DNA of 64,000 nucleotides from Streptomyces sp. V2I9 (GTDB lineage Bacteria > Actinomycetota > Actinomycetes > Streptomycetales > Streptomycetaceae). Position numbers and translations under genes: made by a program. Position 1 is the stretch's first letter; every line of letters begins with the position of its first letter. Below are positions 26,043 through 34,217 of this stretch, in pieces. Under the pieces are notes generated by a model. The model did not search any database, was not told the DNA's origin, and saw nothing but the letters and a program-made list of their open reading frames with translations. The stretch is from contig NZ_JAUSZJ010000002.1 in assembly GCF_030817475.1 (NCBI RefSeq), positions 6,276,626 to 6,340,625 on the forward strand, written 5' to 3'.

Positions 26043-26471
26043 CTAGACCCGTTGAACCTGGAGACGCAGTTGATCGACGGAACGCACACCGTCGTGCGCC
26101 GGACCCCTGATGGCCGCCGCCCCGGTGAGCGGAGCGGCCGGGGCGGACGCCACGGGCGAGGGCACGGCCGCGGGGGCGGACGACGCCGGCAGCACGACGG
26201 CCACCGTGTGCGTCGAGCCGCCGTGGCACGACGTACCCAGTCCGCGGTCGCCCGGGGAGGCCAGCACGACCGGCTCGAAGGCCGCCTCGGGGGTCGGGGT
26301 GAACGCGCGGACGGCGGCCGGGTCGGGGCCCGCCGCGACCGGCACGGCCGCGGACGAGGTGGTGGCCGAGCAGCAGAAGAGCATGGCCAGGAGGAAGAAG
26401 ACCCAGCCCAGGGCGAGGGGCGTGCGGGAGCGGCACCCCTGCCGGTCGCTCCGCCTGCTCACCCTGGTCAT
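26043..26471 (-). CDS. Small exported protein upstream of DUF3105
   Basis: 142-residue protein with a clear signal peptide or N-terminal anchor (ALGWVFFLLAMLFCCSATTSSAA) and an Ala/Pro-rich mature part. One conserved-looking block is PGDRGLGTSCHGGSTHTVAVVLP, with a Cys-His pair. It lies 124 bp upstream of DUF3105 on the same strand. No known domain is recognised. Adjacent Cys residues near the end of the hydrophobic segment (LFCCSA) could make it a lipoprotein. Confidence 0.65.
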   Translation of the reverse strand: MTRVSRRSDRQGCRSRTPLALGWVFFLLAMLFCCSATTSSAAVPVAAGPDPAAVRAFTPTPEAAFEPVVLASPGDRGLGTSCHGGSTHTVAVVLPASSAPAAVPSPVASAPAAPLTGAAAIRGPAHDGVRSVDQLRLQVQRV

Positions 26472-26569
26472 CGCCCGTCATCGTAGTGGGTGCATGAAAG
26501 TTCAAAGAATGTGGGTCGCGCTGTTCGCGGGACAGTGTGCCCGAGTCGTCGCCGTCCGAACAGAGGCAA

Positions 26570-26598
26570 GTTAATTTACTGGTGTAATACCTGTTAAC
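26570..26598. promoter_or_regulatory. AT-rich inverted repeats at the FUSC/MarR promoter
   Basis: An island of low GC with GTTAA (26570-26574) facing TTAAC (26594-26598) and an inner palindrome TTAC-TGGT-GTAA (26576-26587). TAACGT at 26595-26600 could be a -10 element six bases before the GTG start. It is a likely operator for the MarR protein encoded by the second gene of the same operon (inference). Confidence 0.5.
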
Positions 26599-26606
26599 GT
26601 ATATGG

Positions 26607-28343
26607 GTGAGTGATGCACCTACCTGTCCGGAGCGGCCTGTTGCCCGCACCGCCCGCGCGGCCGCCCGCAGGCTCGCGGTGGTTCCGGCCCTGCGGCTGT
26701 CGCGCCCCTCGGACACCTGGTTCAAGCCCGCCCTCAGCGTGGTCGCCGCCTCCGCCGTACCCCATCTGACGCTCCTGGCCGTCGGGCGGCTCGACCTCGT
26801 CATCTTCACCATGGCCGGTTCGCTCTGCGCGCTCTACGGCCACGGTCTGCCGTACGCGCGGCGGGCCCGCGCCGTCGCCGGCGTGGTGCTCGGCATGGCG
26901 GCCGGCCTCGCCGTCTCCCGGGCCGCCGCGGCCCTCACCGACTCGACCGCCGTGCTCATCGCGGTCGGAGCGCTGCTCGCCGCCGTCCAGAAGGCGGTGT
27001 GCGATGCCACCCGGATCGGCCCGCCCGGCCATGTGATCTTCACGTTCGTCAGCTCCGCCGCCCTCTTCGCCCCCCAGCGCCCCGAGCAGACCCCCGCCCA
27101 TCTCGCCCTGACCCTCGGCGCGGGCGCGTTCGCCTGGCTGGTCGTCCTCGCGCCCGCCCTGGTCCGCCGCGAGGGCCCCGAACGCCGGTCCGTCGCCCGC
27201 GCCCTGGAGGCCGCCGCCGCGTGCGCCGCCGACCCCGGCCCCCGTACCCGCAACGCCGCGGCCGCCGCCGTGCACGCCGCCTGGCAGTGCCTGCTCGCCT
27301 CGGGACGCCCCACGCCCGTCCGCCGGTCGCTGGAGCGCCTGGTGGTGCGTGCCGAGGCGGCCTTCGCCGCGCCGGGTCCCGACGGCGGTGCCGGGGAACC
27401 GGACCGGCTGCGGGAGTGGGCGGCCCGGACCCGGGCCAGGGGCCCCGTCCCCACGCCGCCACCGACGGCCGGCACCGCCGACGAGCTGTACGGGATCGCC
27501 GCCGAACGCGCCGCCCTGCGCTGCCCCGAGGGCCGTCGCGCGGCCCGCCGCGCGCTGCTGGGACGCCTCGGCCCCGGCTCGCCCCTGCTGCCCGTGGCCC
27601 TGCGCACCCTGGTCGGCTGCGCGCTCGCCGGGTACCTCTGCGCCGCACTCGGCGTCGGCCGCCCGTACTGGGCGATCGTCACCGCCGCCTCGCTCCACCA
27701 GGCCAACGTCACCCTTTCGTGGGACCGGACCCTCCAGCGCACCCTCGGCAACCTCCTGGGCGTACTCGTCTTCGCCGCCGTGCTGCCCGTGTCCCGGACC
27801 GGCCCCCTCGCCCTCGTCTGCTGCTGTCTCTTCCTCAGCTTCGCCGCCGAAGCCCTCATCACCCGCAACTACTGGCTCGGCTCCGTCGCGGTGACCCCGA
27901 TGGCCCTGCTGGTCCTGGAGTTCGGCGGCGCCCACCCGGCCGGGGAAGTGATCGGGGACCGGGTCCTGGACACCGTCCTCGGCGCGCTCGCCGGCTTCCT
28001 GGCCGCCGTGCTCGTCACCAACCGGAGGGCGGCGGGACGCGTCGAGCGGGCGCTCGACACCGCCGAACGGGCCCGCTCCGAGGCCGAGCGGACCGGCGCC
28101 GACCCCTCGGCCGCGCCCGCCGAGCGGGACCGGGCGCGCCGGACGCTCACCGCGAGCCTGGTCGAACTGCGCGAGGCGGGCGACACCGCCGCCGGCGAGT
28201 GGTGGCAGCGCGCCCTGCCCGAGCAGCGCCTGCTCGCGGCCGAGCTGGCGGGACACCGTACGCTCGCCGCGACAGCACGACGGCGGGGGTCCGGGGCCTC
28301 CACGGCCTCCACGCCCACCGCCCCTTCGATCGGAGCGGAGTGA
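26607..28343 (+). CDS. FUSC-family (aromatic acid exporter-like) membrane protein
   Basis: 578-residue membrane protein with two blocks of hydrophobic helices (roughly 45-170 and 335-475), each followed by soluble segments. This is the duplicated FUSC/YccS arrangement linked to efflux of aromatic or weak acids. The second block has LRTLVGCALAGYLCAALGVGRPYWAIVTA, cited here as positions about 335-363, with the typical RPYWA motif. The GTG at 26607 has no Shine-Dalgarno, and a candidate -10 ends six to seven bases upstream, so the message may be leaderless. Its stop overlaps the MarR gene. Confidence 0.85.
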   Translation: MSDAPTCPERPVARTARAAARRLAVVPALRLSRPSDTWFKPALSVVAASAVPHLTLLAVGRLDLVIFTMAGSLCALYGHGLPYARRARAVAGVVLGMAAGLAVSRAAAALTDSTAVLIAVGALLAAVQKAVCDATRIGPPGHVIFTFVSSAALFAPQRPEQTPAHLALTLGAGAFAWLVVLAPALVRREGPERRSVARALEAAAACAADPGPRTRNAAAAAVHAAWQCLLASGRPTPVRRSLERLVVRAEAAFAAPGPDGGAGEPDRLREWAARTRARGPVPTPPPTAGTADELYGIAAERAALRCPEGRRAARRALLGRLGPGSPLLPVALRTLVGCALAGYLCAALGVGRPYWAIVTAASLHQANVTLSWDRTLQRTLGNLLGVLVFAAVLPVSRTGPLALVCCCLFLSFAAEALITRNYWLGSVAVTPMALLVLEFGGAHPAGEVIGDRVLDTVLGALAGFLAAVLVTNRRAAGRVERALDTAERARSEAERTGADPSAAPAERDRARRTLTASLVELREAGDTAAGEWWQRALPEQRLLAAELAGHRTLAATARRRGSGASTASTPTAPSIGAE

Positions 28344-28846
28344 CCGACGACATCGTTGCCTCGGTGGTCCGGCAGTGGCAGGCCGTCCACCCCGAGCTCG
28401 ACACCGGGCCGATGGAGATCATCGGCCGGATCAACCGCTGCGCCGCACTGCTCCAGCAGGCGGAGGACGGTCCGCTGCGCTCCGCCGGGCTGACCCGTGC
28501 CGAGTTCGACCTCCTCGGCGCCGTACGCCGGACGGACCGGGAGCTGACCCCCGGCGAACTGGCCCGTGAGACCTTCTCCTCGGGCGCCGCCGTCACCAAG
28601 CGCCTGCGCGCCCTCCAGGAACGCGGCCTGGTCGACCGCCGGGGCGACGAACGCGACCGCAGGGTCGCCCATGTCCGCCTCACCGACGAGGGCCGGGCCC
28701 TGGTGGACCGGCTGCTGCCCCGGCAGCTCGCCTACGAACGCACGGTGCTGGCCGGCCTCGACGAGAGCGGCCGCGACGAACTCGGCTCCCGGCTCGGCGA
28801 ACTGCTCGTCCAGTTGGAGGGGCGGCTCGGCGGGGGCCGGTACTGA
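28340..28846 (+). CDS. MarR-family transcriptional regulator
   Basis: 168-residue regulator with a winged helix-turn-helix: LTPGELARETFSSGAAVTKR as helices 3-4 (recognition region SSGAAVTKRLRAL) and the wing DERDRRVAHVRLTDEG. It begins at a GTG overlapping the FUSC stop (GTGA). MarR proteins commonly repress adjacent exporters and are released by phenolic ligands. The AT-rich palindrome before FUSC is the likely target, which would make the operon self-regulating (inference). Confidence 0.92.
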   Translation: MTDDIVASVVRQWQAVHPELDTGPMEIIGRINRCAALLQQAEDGPLRSAGLTRAEFDLLGAVRRTDRELTPGELARETFSSGAAVTKRLRALQERGLVDRRGDERDRRVAHVRLTDEGRALVDRLLPRQLAYERTVLAGLDESGRDELGSRLGELLVQLEGRLGGGRY

Positions 28847-29389
28847 GCCGACCATCGGTGGCGGGACCGAGGGGCGCGTCGTGGACGAGGTCCCGTGCGA
28901 CGCGTCGCAGGGGTGGGCCCGCGCACGTGTGTGTCGGAGCGGGGGAGCCACGGACCCGCGTCAGAGCGGCCGCTCGGCCCGTCACCCTTCCGTCGACCGT
29001 GAATCTGCACCTTTCGATCCGGTTCGATCAGGTGTTTTGTTGTCTTGTTCTATGCGAGGAACCCCGTTGACCTGATGGCGATTTGCCCAATTTTGCCCCG
29101 ATATGGGGCGGGTTGAGATCCCGCCTCTCATCGTGAATGGCGTCCCAAGTGAACTCTTTCCAGCCATCATCACTCACCGCGCACACGTGAAAGCGCTGCG
29201 TGCAAAAACTGGTGAGTGTATTCCTCTTCGCGAGCTTCCGCAGGGGGTTGGGTGAATATGCCGAAGCACTGTTCTGATCTGGCTAAGCTCACGCGCAGTG
29301 AAGTCGAGTTGAGATGAATTCGAGCACTTGTTCCTGAGTATCCGCTCACGTGCGCATACATCCCGGAATCAACCGCCAGAGGGTTTTAG
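28847..29389. other. Gene-free, relatively AT-rich region before the conservon
   Basis: 543 bp without a convincing gene; two short minus-strand reading frames lack family features and ribosome sites. The part after about 29000 is clearly less GC-rich than its surroundings. It contains a small hairpin GCCCC-GATAT-GGGGC (29095-29109) and a TTGACC hexamer (29067-29072) without a good -10. It presumably holds the conservon promoter and a long leader. Confidence 0.6.
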
Positions 29390-31000
29390 ATGGTCCGTGT
29401 TGAATCACCGCCGACCGACAGAGAAGTACCCGTCGTCCGCGTAGTCCTGCTTCCCGTGGTGCTGCTCCTCGGCGCGACCGCCGCCGGGTCGGCCCTGGTC
29501 GCACCGGCCGCGCGGATACCAGTCGCCGTGTGCGGCGCGATCACCGCGCTCGTGGTCGCCGTACTCACCGTGGCGCTGCACCGCCGCCGCCACGCCATGC
29601 GCGTGCAGCGGGCGGAGTACGAACAGCGCATCGCCTACCTGGAACACCGCATCCTCTCGCACGACGCCGAGACGGTACGGCTCACCAGGGAAGTCATGCC
29701 CACCGCCATCAAGCGGCTGCGCGTGGGCAATTCACCCGAAGAGGTGATGCGCGACATCGTCGACGCGGACGTGGCCAACCGCCATCTGCCCAAGGCGCTG
29801 CGCGAGCAGATCCGCCAGGTCCTCGAAGTCATCGACAACGAGGAGGCGCGCCGCGACTCCGCCCAGCGCGCCTTCGTCAGCGTCGCCCGCCGCGTCCAGG
29901 CGATCGTGCACCGCCAGGCCAGTGAACTGCGGGAGATGGAGGACCACTACGGGCGCAACCCCGAGGTCTTCGACGACCTGCTGCGCATCGACCACGGCAC
30001 CGCGCTGATCGGCCGCCTCGCCGACTCCATCGCCGTGCTCGGCGGCGCCCGCCCCAGCCGCCAGTGGCCCAAGCCCGTGCCGCTGTACAGCGTCCTGCGC
30101 GGCGCGATGTCCCGCATCCTGGAGTACCAGCGCGTCGATCTGCACTCGATCGCCAAGGTCGCCATCGTCGGCACCTCGGTCGAACCGCTCATCCACGCCT
30201 GCGCCGAACTCCTCGACAACGCGACCCGCTACTCGCCGCCCCAGACCCGGGTGCACGTCACCGCGGTCGAGGTGCAGACCGGCATCGCCATCGAGATCGA
30301 GGACGGCGGCGTCAGCCTCAGCGAGGAGGCCCGCGCCCGCGCCGAGAACATGCTCGCGCAGGCCCAGGCCGGCATCAACATGAACGACCTCGGGGAGTCC
30401 CCGCGCCTCGGCATGGCCGTCGTCGGCAGGCTCTCCCGGATGTACCAACTCCAGGTGTCGCTGCGCCAGTCCGCGTACGGCGGCGTCCGCGCCGTCCTCG
30501 TCGTCCCGCGCGACATGATCACCACCGGGCCCGCTCCGGGCATCGCCCACGGCATCGGCGCCACCTCGCGGCCCACCAGCTCGCTGGACATGTCGCAGCT
30601 CCAGCACGTGGTGCCGCCACCCGGCAAGCGCAAGCCCAAGCCCGCCCCCACCGGCCCGGTGCCGTCCGTGGCCGCACCGGTCCCCGCCGGCGGCCCCGCG
30701 GCCGCCCTGGAGGACGACGTTCCCGTGGTCACCGAGTGGACCGAGAACGGGCTGCCGCAGCGCCGCAGCCGGGGCCGCGCCCCGCTCGGTTCGCACAACC
30801 TCCCGCAGCCGCCGCCGGCCCCCGCCCACGCCAACGGCTCCCAGCCCGGCCGGGACCAGGGCGCGGGCGACGGAAGCGGCGGCGAGAAGCCCCCCGGCCT
30901 GTGGCTGGAGGCGTTCACCAAGGCCGTCAACGGCGTACCGCAGGAACGCAAGCACGGCGAAGACTCCGATGACGCGTGGGACAAGGGAGACCTGAAGTGA
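29390..31000 (+). CDS. cvnA: Conservon sensor-kinase-like protein CvnA
   Basis: 536-residue membrane protein with two N-terminal transmembrane helices (about 15-36 and 45-65), a coiled-coil region and a histidine-kinase-type ATPase domain. It shows the N-box ACAELLDNATRYSPP, the G1 box IEDGGVSLS and GMAVVGRLSR. The last 150 residues are Pro/Gly-rich and disordered. CvnA-D of Streptomyces form a membrane complex resembling eukaryotic G-protein-coupled signalling. AGAGGG six bases before the ATG sets the start. It is the first gene of a five-gene overlapping operon. Conservon number cannot be assigned here. Confidence 0.93.
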   Translation: MVRVESPPTDREVPVVRVVLLPVVLLLGATAAGSALVAPAARIPVAVCGAITALVVAVLTVALHRRRHAMRVQRAEYEQRIAYLEHRILSHDAETVRLTREVMPTAIKRLRVGNSPEEVMRDIVDADVANRHLPKALREQIRQVLEVIDNEEARRDSAQRAFVSVARRVQAIVHRQASELREMEDHYGRNPEVFDDLLRIDHGTALIGRLADSIAVLGGARPSRQWPKPVPLYSVLRGAMSRILEYQRVDLHSIAKVAIVGTSVEPLIHACAELLDNATRYSPPQTRVHVTAVEVQTGIAIEIEDGGVSLSEEARARAENMLAQAQAGINMNDLGESPRLGMAVVGRLSRMYQLQVSLRQSAYGGVRAVLVVPRDMITTGPAPGIAHGIGATSRPTSSLDMSQLQHVVPPPGKRKPKPAPTGPVPSVAAPVPAGGPAAALEDDVPVVTEWTENGLPQRRSRGRAPLGSHNLPQPPPAPAHANGSQPGRDQGAGDGSGGEKPPGLWLEAFTKAVNGVPQERKHGEDSDDAWDKGDLK

Positions 31001-31404
31001 TCCAGCAGCGGGGAAACATGGACTGGATGCTCAAGGAGCTGGCCGACGACGTCCCGAGCATCCATCAGATCGTGGTGCTCTCGTCGGACGGTCTGCGCAT
31101 CGCCATGCACGGCGGCGATCCCGACGTCGCCGACCGGCTCGCGGCGGCCTGCGCCGGACTGCAGAGCCTGGCCGCCGCGGTGGCCACCGAGATCCCGTAC
31201 AGCGACGGCCTCATGAAGCTCGTCGTCATCGAGGTGACCGGCGGGTTCTTCTACCTGATGGCGGCCGGCACCGGCGCCTACCTCGCGGTCCTGGCCGGTG
31301 AGACCGTCGACGCCGGACTCGTCGGCGCCCGGATGCGGGACATGGTCGTGCGGATCGGAGCCCACCTGACCAGTCCGCCCCGCCACGGCGGGCAGCCCGG
31401 ATGA
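30997..31404 (+). CDS. cvnB: Roadblock/LC7 protein CvnB
   Basis: 135-residue Roadblock/LC7-fold protein (IHQIVVLSSDGLRIAMHGG, then FYLMAAGTGAYLAVLAGE). In conservons it probably modulates the small GTPase CvnD, similar to MglB. The GTG at 30997 overlaps the cvnA stop, with AAGGGAG at 30983-30989; the ATG at 31018 (MDWMLKEL) is an alternative. Confidence 0.92.
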   Translation: MIQQRGNMDWMLKELADDVPSIHQIVVLSSDGLRIAMHGGDPDVADRLAAACAGLQSLAAAVATEIPYSDGLMKLVVIEVTGGFFYLMAAGTGAYLAVLAGETVDAGLVGARMRDMVVRIGAHLTSPPRHGGQPG

Positions 31405-31772
31405 GCGAACCCCGACGGGAGCGCCGCAAGGCCGACCCGGACCTCCACGATCCGGAACGGCTGTACGTGATCACGGGCGACCTCGACACCGGCGGGCGGG
31501 CCTCGCTCGACCTGGTCACCATGGTCGTCGCACAGGCGGAGCCCTCGCCGACGTTCCAGCCCGAACAGGCGGCCATCCTCCGGCTGTGCCAGTCCCCCCT
31601 GTCCGTCGCCGAGATCTCGGCCTACCTCGGCCTGCCGTTCAGCGTGGTCACCTCGCTCCTGAGCGATCTCCTCGCGACCGAACTGATCGAGTCGCGGGAC
31701 CCGATCGTCCGCGCCACGCTCCCCGACAGGTCCCTTCTCGAAGCGGTGATGCATGGACTTCAGAAGCTCTGA
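31401..31772 (+). CDS. cvnC: DUF742 protein CvnC
   Basis: 123-residue DUF742 protein with the typical LYVITGDLDTGGR start and a helix-turn-helix-like end (LSVAEISAYLGLPFSVVTSLLSDL). It overlaps cvnB by an ATGA and cvnD by 20 bp, so its level should follow that of the complex. Its biochemical role is not established. Confidence 0.92.
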   Translation: MSEPRRERRKADPDLHDPERLYVITGDLDTGGRASLDLVTMVVAQAEPSPTFQPEQAAILRLCQSPLSVAEISAYLGLPFSVVTSLLSDLLATELIESRDPIVRATLPDRSLLEAVMHGLQKL

Positions 31773-32367
31773 CACGATCACCGGGCCCCGCAGCGAGGAC
31801 GTCCTCCCCACCACGGCCACCGCCGCGGTGAAGGTCGTGATCGTCGGAGGGTTCGGGGTCGGCAAGACGACCATGGTCGGCTCGGTGAGCGAGATCCGGC
31901 CGCTGACGACCGAAGAGACCATGACCCAGGCCGGCGTCGGCGTGGACGACAACTCCGGCGTGGAGACGAAGACCGCCACCACGGTCGCCATGGACTTCGG
32001 ACGGATCAGCCTCAGCGAGGAACTGGTCCTCTACCTGTTCGGCACCCCCGGCCAGGAACGCTTCTGGTTCCTGTGGAACGGCCTCTTCGAGGGCGCTCTC
32101 GGCGCGGTCGTCCTCATCGACACGAGACGGCTGGAGGTCAGCTTCGACGTCATCGGCCGGCTGGAGGAGCGCGGAGTGCCGTTCGTCGTGGCCGTGAACA
32201 CCTTCCCCAACGCACCCCGCCACCCGGTCGAGGCCCTGCGCAGGGCCCTCGACCTGCCGGACGAGGTACCGATGATCGACTGCGATGCTCGGCTGCGCAC
32301 CTCCAGCCGCGACGTACTGATGACCCTGATGCGCTACCTGCACAGCCTGGCCGTCCCCCTCGCCTGA
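31753..32367 (+). CDS. cvnD: Small Ras-like GTPase CvnD
   Basis: 204-residue GTPase of the conservon type. It has the P-loop GGFGVGKTT (33-40), the switch region TVAMDFGRI and the G3-like GTPGQERFWFLW. The fourth GTP motif is divergent (VAVNTF rather than NKxD), as usual in this family. It starts inside the last 20 bases of cvnC. Confidence 0.93.
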   Translation: MDFRSSDTITGPRSEDVLPTTATAAVKVVIVGGFGVGKTTMVGSVSEIRPLTTEETMTQAGVGVDDNSGVETKTATTVAMDFGRISLSEELVLYLFGTPGQERFWFLWNGLFEGALGAVVLIDTRRLEVSFDVIGRLEERGVPFVVAVNTFPNAPRHPVEALRRALDLPDEVPMIDCDARLRTSSRDVLMTLMRYLHSLAVPLA

Positions 32368-32503
32368 CGTGGTACGCGCCGGAGCCCCGCGACCGGCACC
32401 CGGCCGGGCGTACGCCATCCCGCGGCGTACGCCTCCGGCCGGGTCCGTCCCCGCACGCCCCCGTTCGCGCACCAGCCCCGGAATCCTGATCCCTGGAGAC
32501 CCT

Positions 32504-34072
32504 GTGACAACCCCGTTCCACCACGAACCCGGCGCCGTCCCCCCGCCCCGGTGCCCGGCCCACAACCTCGACATCGGCCCCGGCGGACTGCGCCGCCTCT
32601 ACGGCCCCGAGGCGGAGAACGACCCCGCGGGCCTCTACGACAAGCTCCGCGCGGAACACGGCTCGGTCGCCCCGGTCCTGCTCCACGGCGATGTGCCCGC
32701 CTGGCTGGTGCTCGGCCACAGCGAGAACCTCCACCTGACCCGCACGCCGTCCCAGTTCTCCCGCGACTCGCGGCGCTGGCGCGCCCTCCAGGACGGCAGC
32801 GTCGCCCCGGACCACCCGCTCGCCCCGATCTTCACCTGGCAGCCCGTCTGCGTGTTCGCCGACGGCGCCCAGCACGAACGGCAGCGCGGCGCCGTCACCG
32901 ACAGCATGGCGCGCATCGACACCCGTGGCGTGCGCCGCCACATCAACCGCTTCAGCAACCGGCTCGTGAACGACTTCTGCGAGAAGGGCAGCGCCGACCT
33001 GGTCGGCCAGTTCGCGGAGCACCTGCCGATGATGGTCATGTGCGCGATCTTCGGCATGCCGGAGGAGTACGACGAGCGCCTCGTCCAGGCGGCCCGTGAC
33101 ATGACGCGCGGCACCGAGACCGCGGTCAGCAGCAACGCCCACGTCGTGGCCGTCCTGACCCGGCTCGTGGAACGCCGCCGCGCCGCCCCCGAGCCGGACT
33201 TCGCGAGCTGGCTGGTCGAACACCCCGCGGAGATGACCGACATCGAGGTCGTCGAACACCTCCGCCTCACCCTGATCGCCGCCTACGAGTCCACCGCCAA
33301 CCTCATCGCCAACGTGCTGCGGATGGTCCTGACCGACCCCCGCTTCCGCGCCCGGCTCAGCGGCGGCCACATGACCGTCCCCGAGGCGGTCGAGCAGACC
33401 CTCTGGGACGAGCCGCCGTTCACCGCCGTCTTCGGCCGCTGGGCGGTCGGCGACACGGAGCTCGGCGGGCAGCGGATCAGGGCGGGCGACGCCCTGCTCG
33501 TCGGGATCGCGCCGGCCAACACCGATCCTGCGGTACGCCCCGACCTCGGTGCCGACATGGGCGGCAACCGCGCCCACCTCGCCTTCAGCGGCGGCCCCCA
33601 CGAGTGTCCCGGCCAGGACATCGGCCGCGCCATCGCCGATGTCGGGGTCGACGCCCTCCTGATGCGACTGCCGGACCTGGAACTCGGCGTCCAGGAGAGC
33701 GAACTGCGCCGGGTCGGCAACATCATGTCCCGCCACCTGGTGGAGCTGCCGGTGAAGTTCGCCCCCAGCCCGCAGCAGAAGCTGGACGCCGACCCGCTCT
33801 CCCTGATGTCCCGCAACTCCCGTCCGGCCGACGCCTGGGAGATCTCCTCCCCGGCCAGGACCGTCCCCGAGCCCCGGCACGAGGCAGCCGGAGCACAGCC
33901 CGCCCACGCTCCCGGCGCCGTACCCCGGCCCGCCCCTGCCGCACCGCCCGTCGCCGCACCGGTACCGGCCCCCGCCGAACCCGCCCCGGTGCCGACGATC
34001 CCGCAGCAGCGCCGTCCTCCGGCCCCCGCCCGGCTCTGGCAGGCGGTCACCCGCTGGTGGAACGGCCACTGA
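32504..34072 (+). CDS. cvnE: Conservon cytochrome P450 CvnE, CYP157-like, K-helix motif EQTLW
   Basis: 522-residue protein with a P450 core and a long tail. The haem Cys is kept (FSGGPHEC, Cys368), but the K-helix reads E297-Q-T-L-W301, so both the Glu and the Arg of ExxR are replaced (Gln298, Trp301), as described for CYP157 proteins. GGAG at 32495-32498 fixes the GTG at 32504; the longer upstream frame is a Pro-rich artefact. Residues from about 440 are Pro/Ala-rich and end in the Trp-rich amphipathic peptide ARLWQAVTRWWNGH, absent from the 430-residue homologue at 4746. The gene follows cvnD by 136 bp. Confidence 0.92.
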   Translation: MTTPFHHEPGAVPPPRCPAHNLDIGPGGLRRLYGPEAENDPAGLYDKLRAEHGSVAPVLLHGDVPAWLVLGHSENLHLTRTPSQFSRDSRRWRALQDGSVAPDHPLAPIFTWQPVCVFADGAQHERQRGAVTDSMARIDTRGVRRHINRFSNRLVNDFCEKGSADLVGQFAEHLPMMVMCAIFGMPEEYDERLVQAARDMTRGTETAVSSNAHVVAVLTRLVERRRAAPEPDFASWLVEHPAEMTDIEVVEHLRLTLIAAYESTANLIANVLRMVLTDPRFRARLSGGHMTVPEAVEQTLWDEPPFTAVFGRWAVGDTELGGQRIRAGDALLVGIAPANTDPAVRPDLGADMGGNRAHLAFSGGPHECPGQDIGRAIADVGVDALLMRLPDLELGVQESELRRVGNIMSRHLVELPVKFAPSPQQKLDADPLSLMSRNSRPADAWEISSPARTVPEPRHEAAGAQPAHAPGAVPRPAPAAPPVAAPVPAPAEPAPVPTIPQQRRPPAPARLWQAVTRWWNGH

Positions 34073-34217
34073 TCCACGGACCGCGGCCCACCCGGCCGAG
34101 CACGTCCCGGCCGCGGCGGTCCCGGACCGTACCCACGGGTCCGGGGTCGCCGCGCCGCGCGCCCCGGCGGACGCGGGCAGCGCCGTCGAGCCGGAGCTGC
34201 CCGTACCATCGAGCAGC

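Noticed and set aside
28982..29361. Two short minus-strand frames in the region before the conservon
   Set aside because: No ribosome site, no recognisable composition bias or domain; they appear only because the region is less GC-rich.
32369..32503. Extra 45 residues at the start of CvnE
   Set aside because: Pro/Arg-rich lead not found in P450s, and GGAG five bases before the GTG at 32504 marks the better start.
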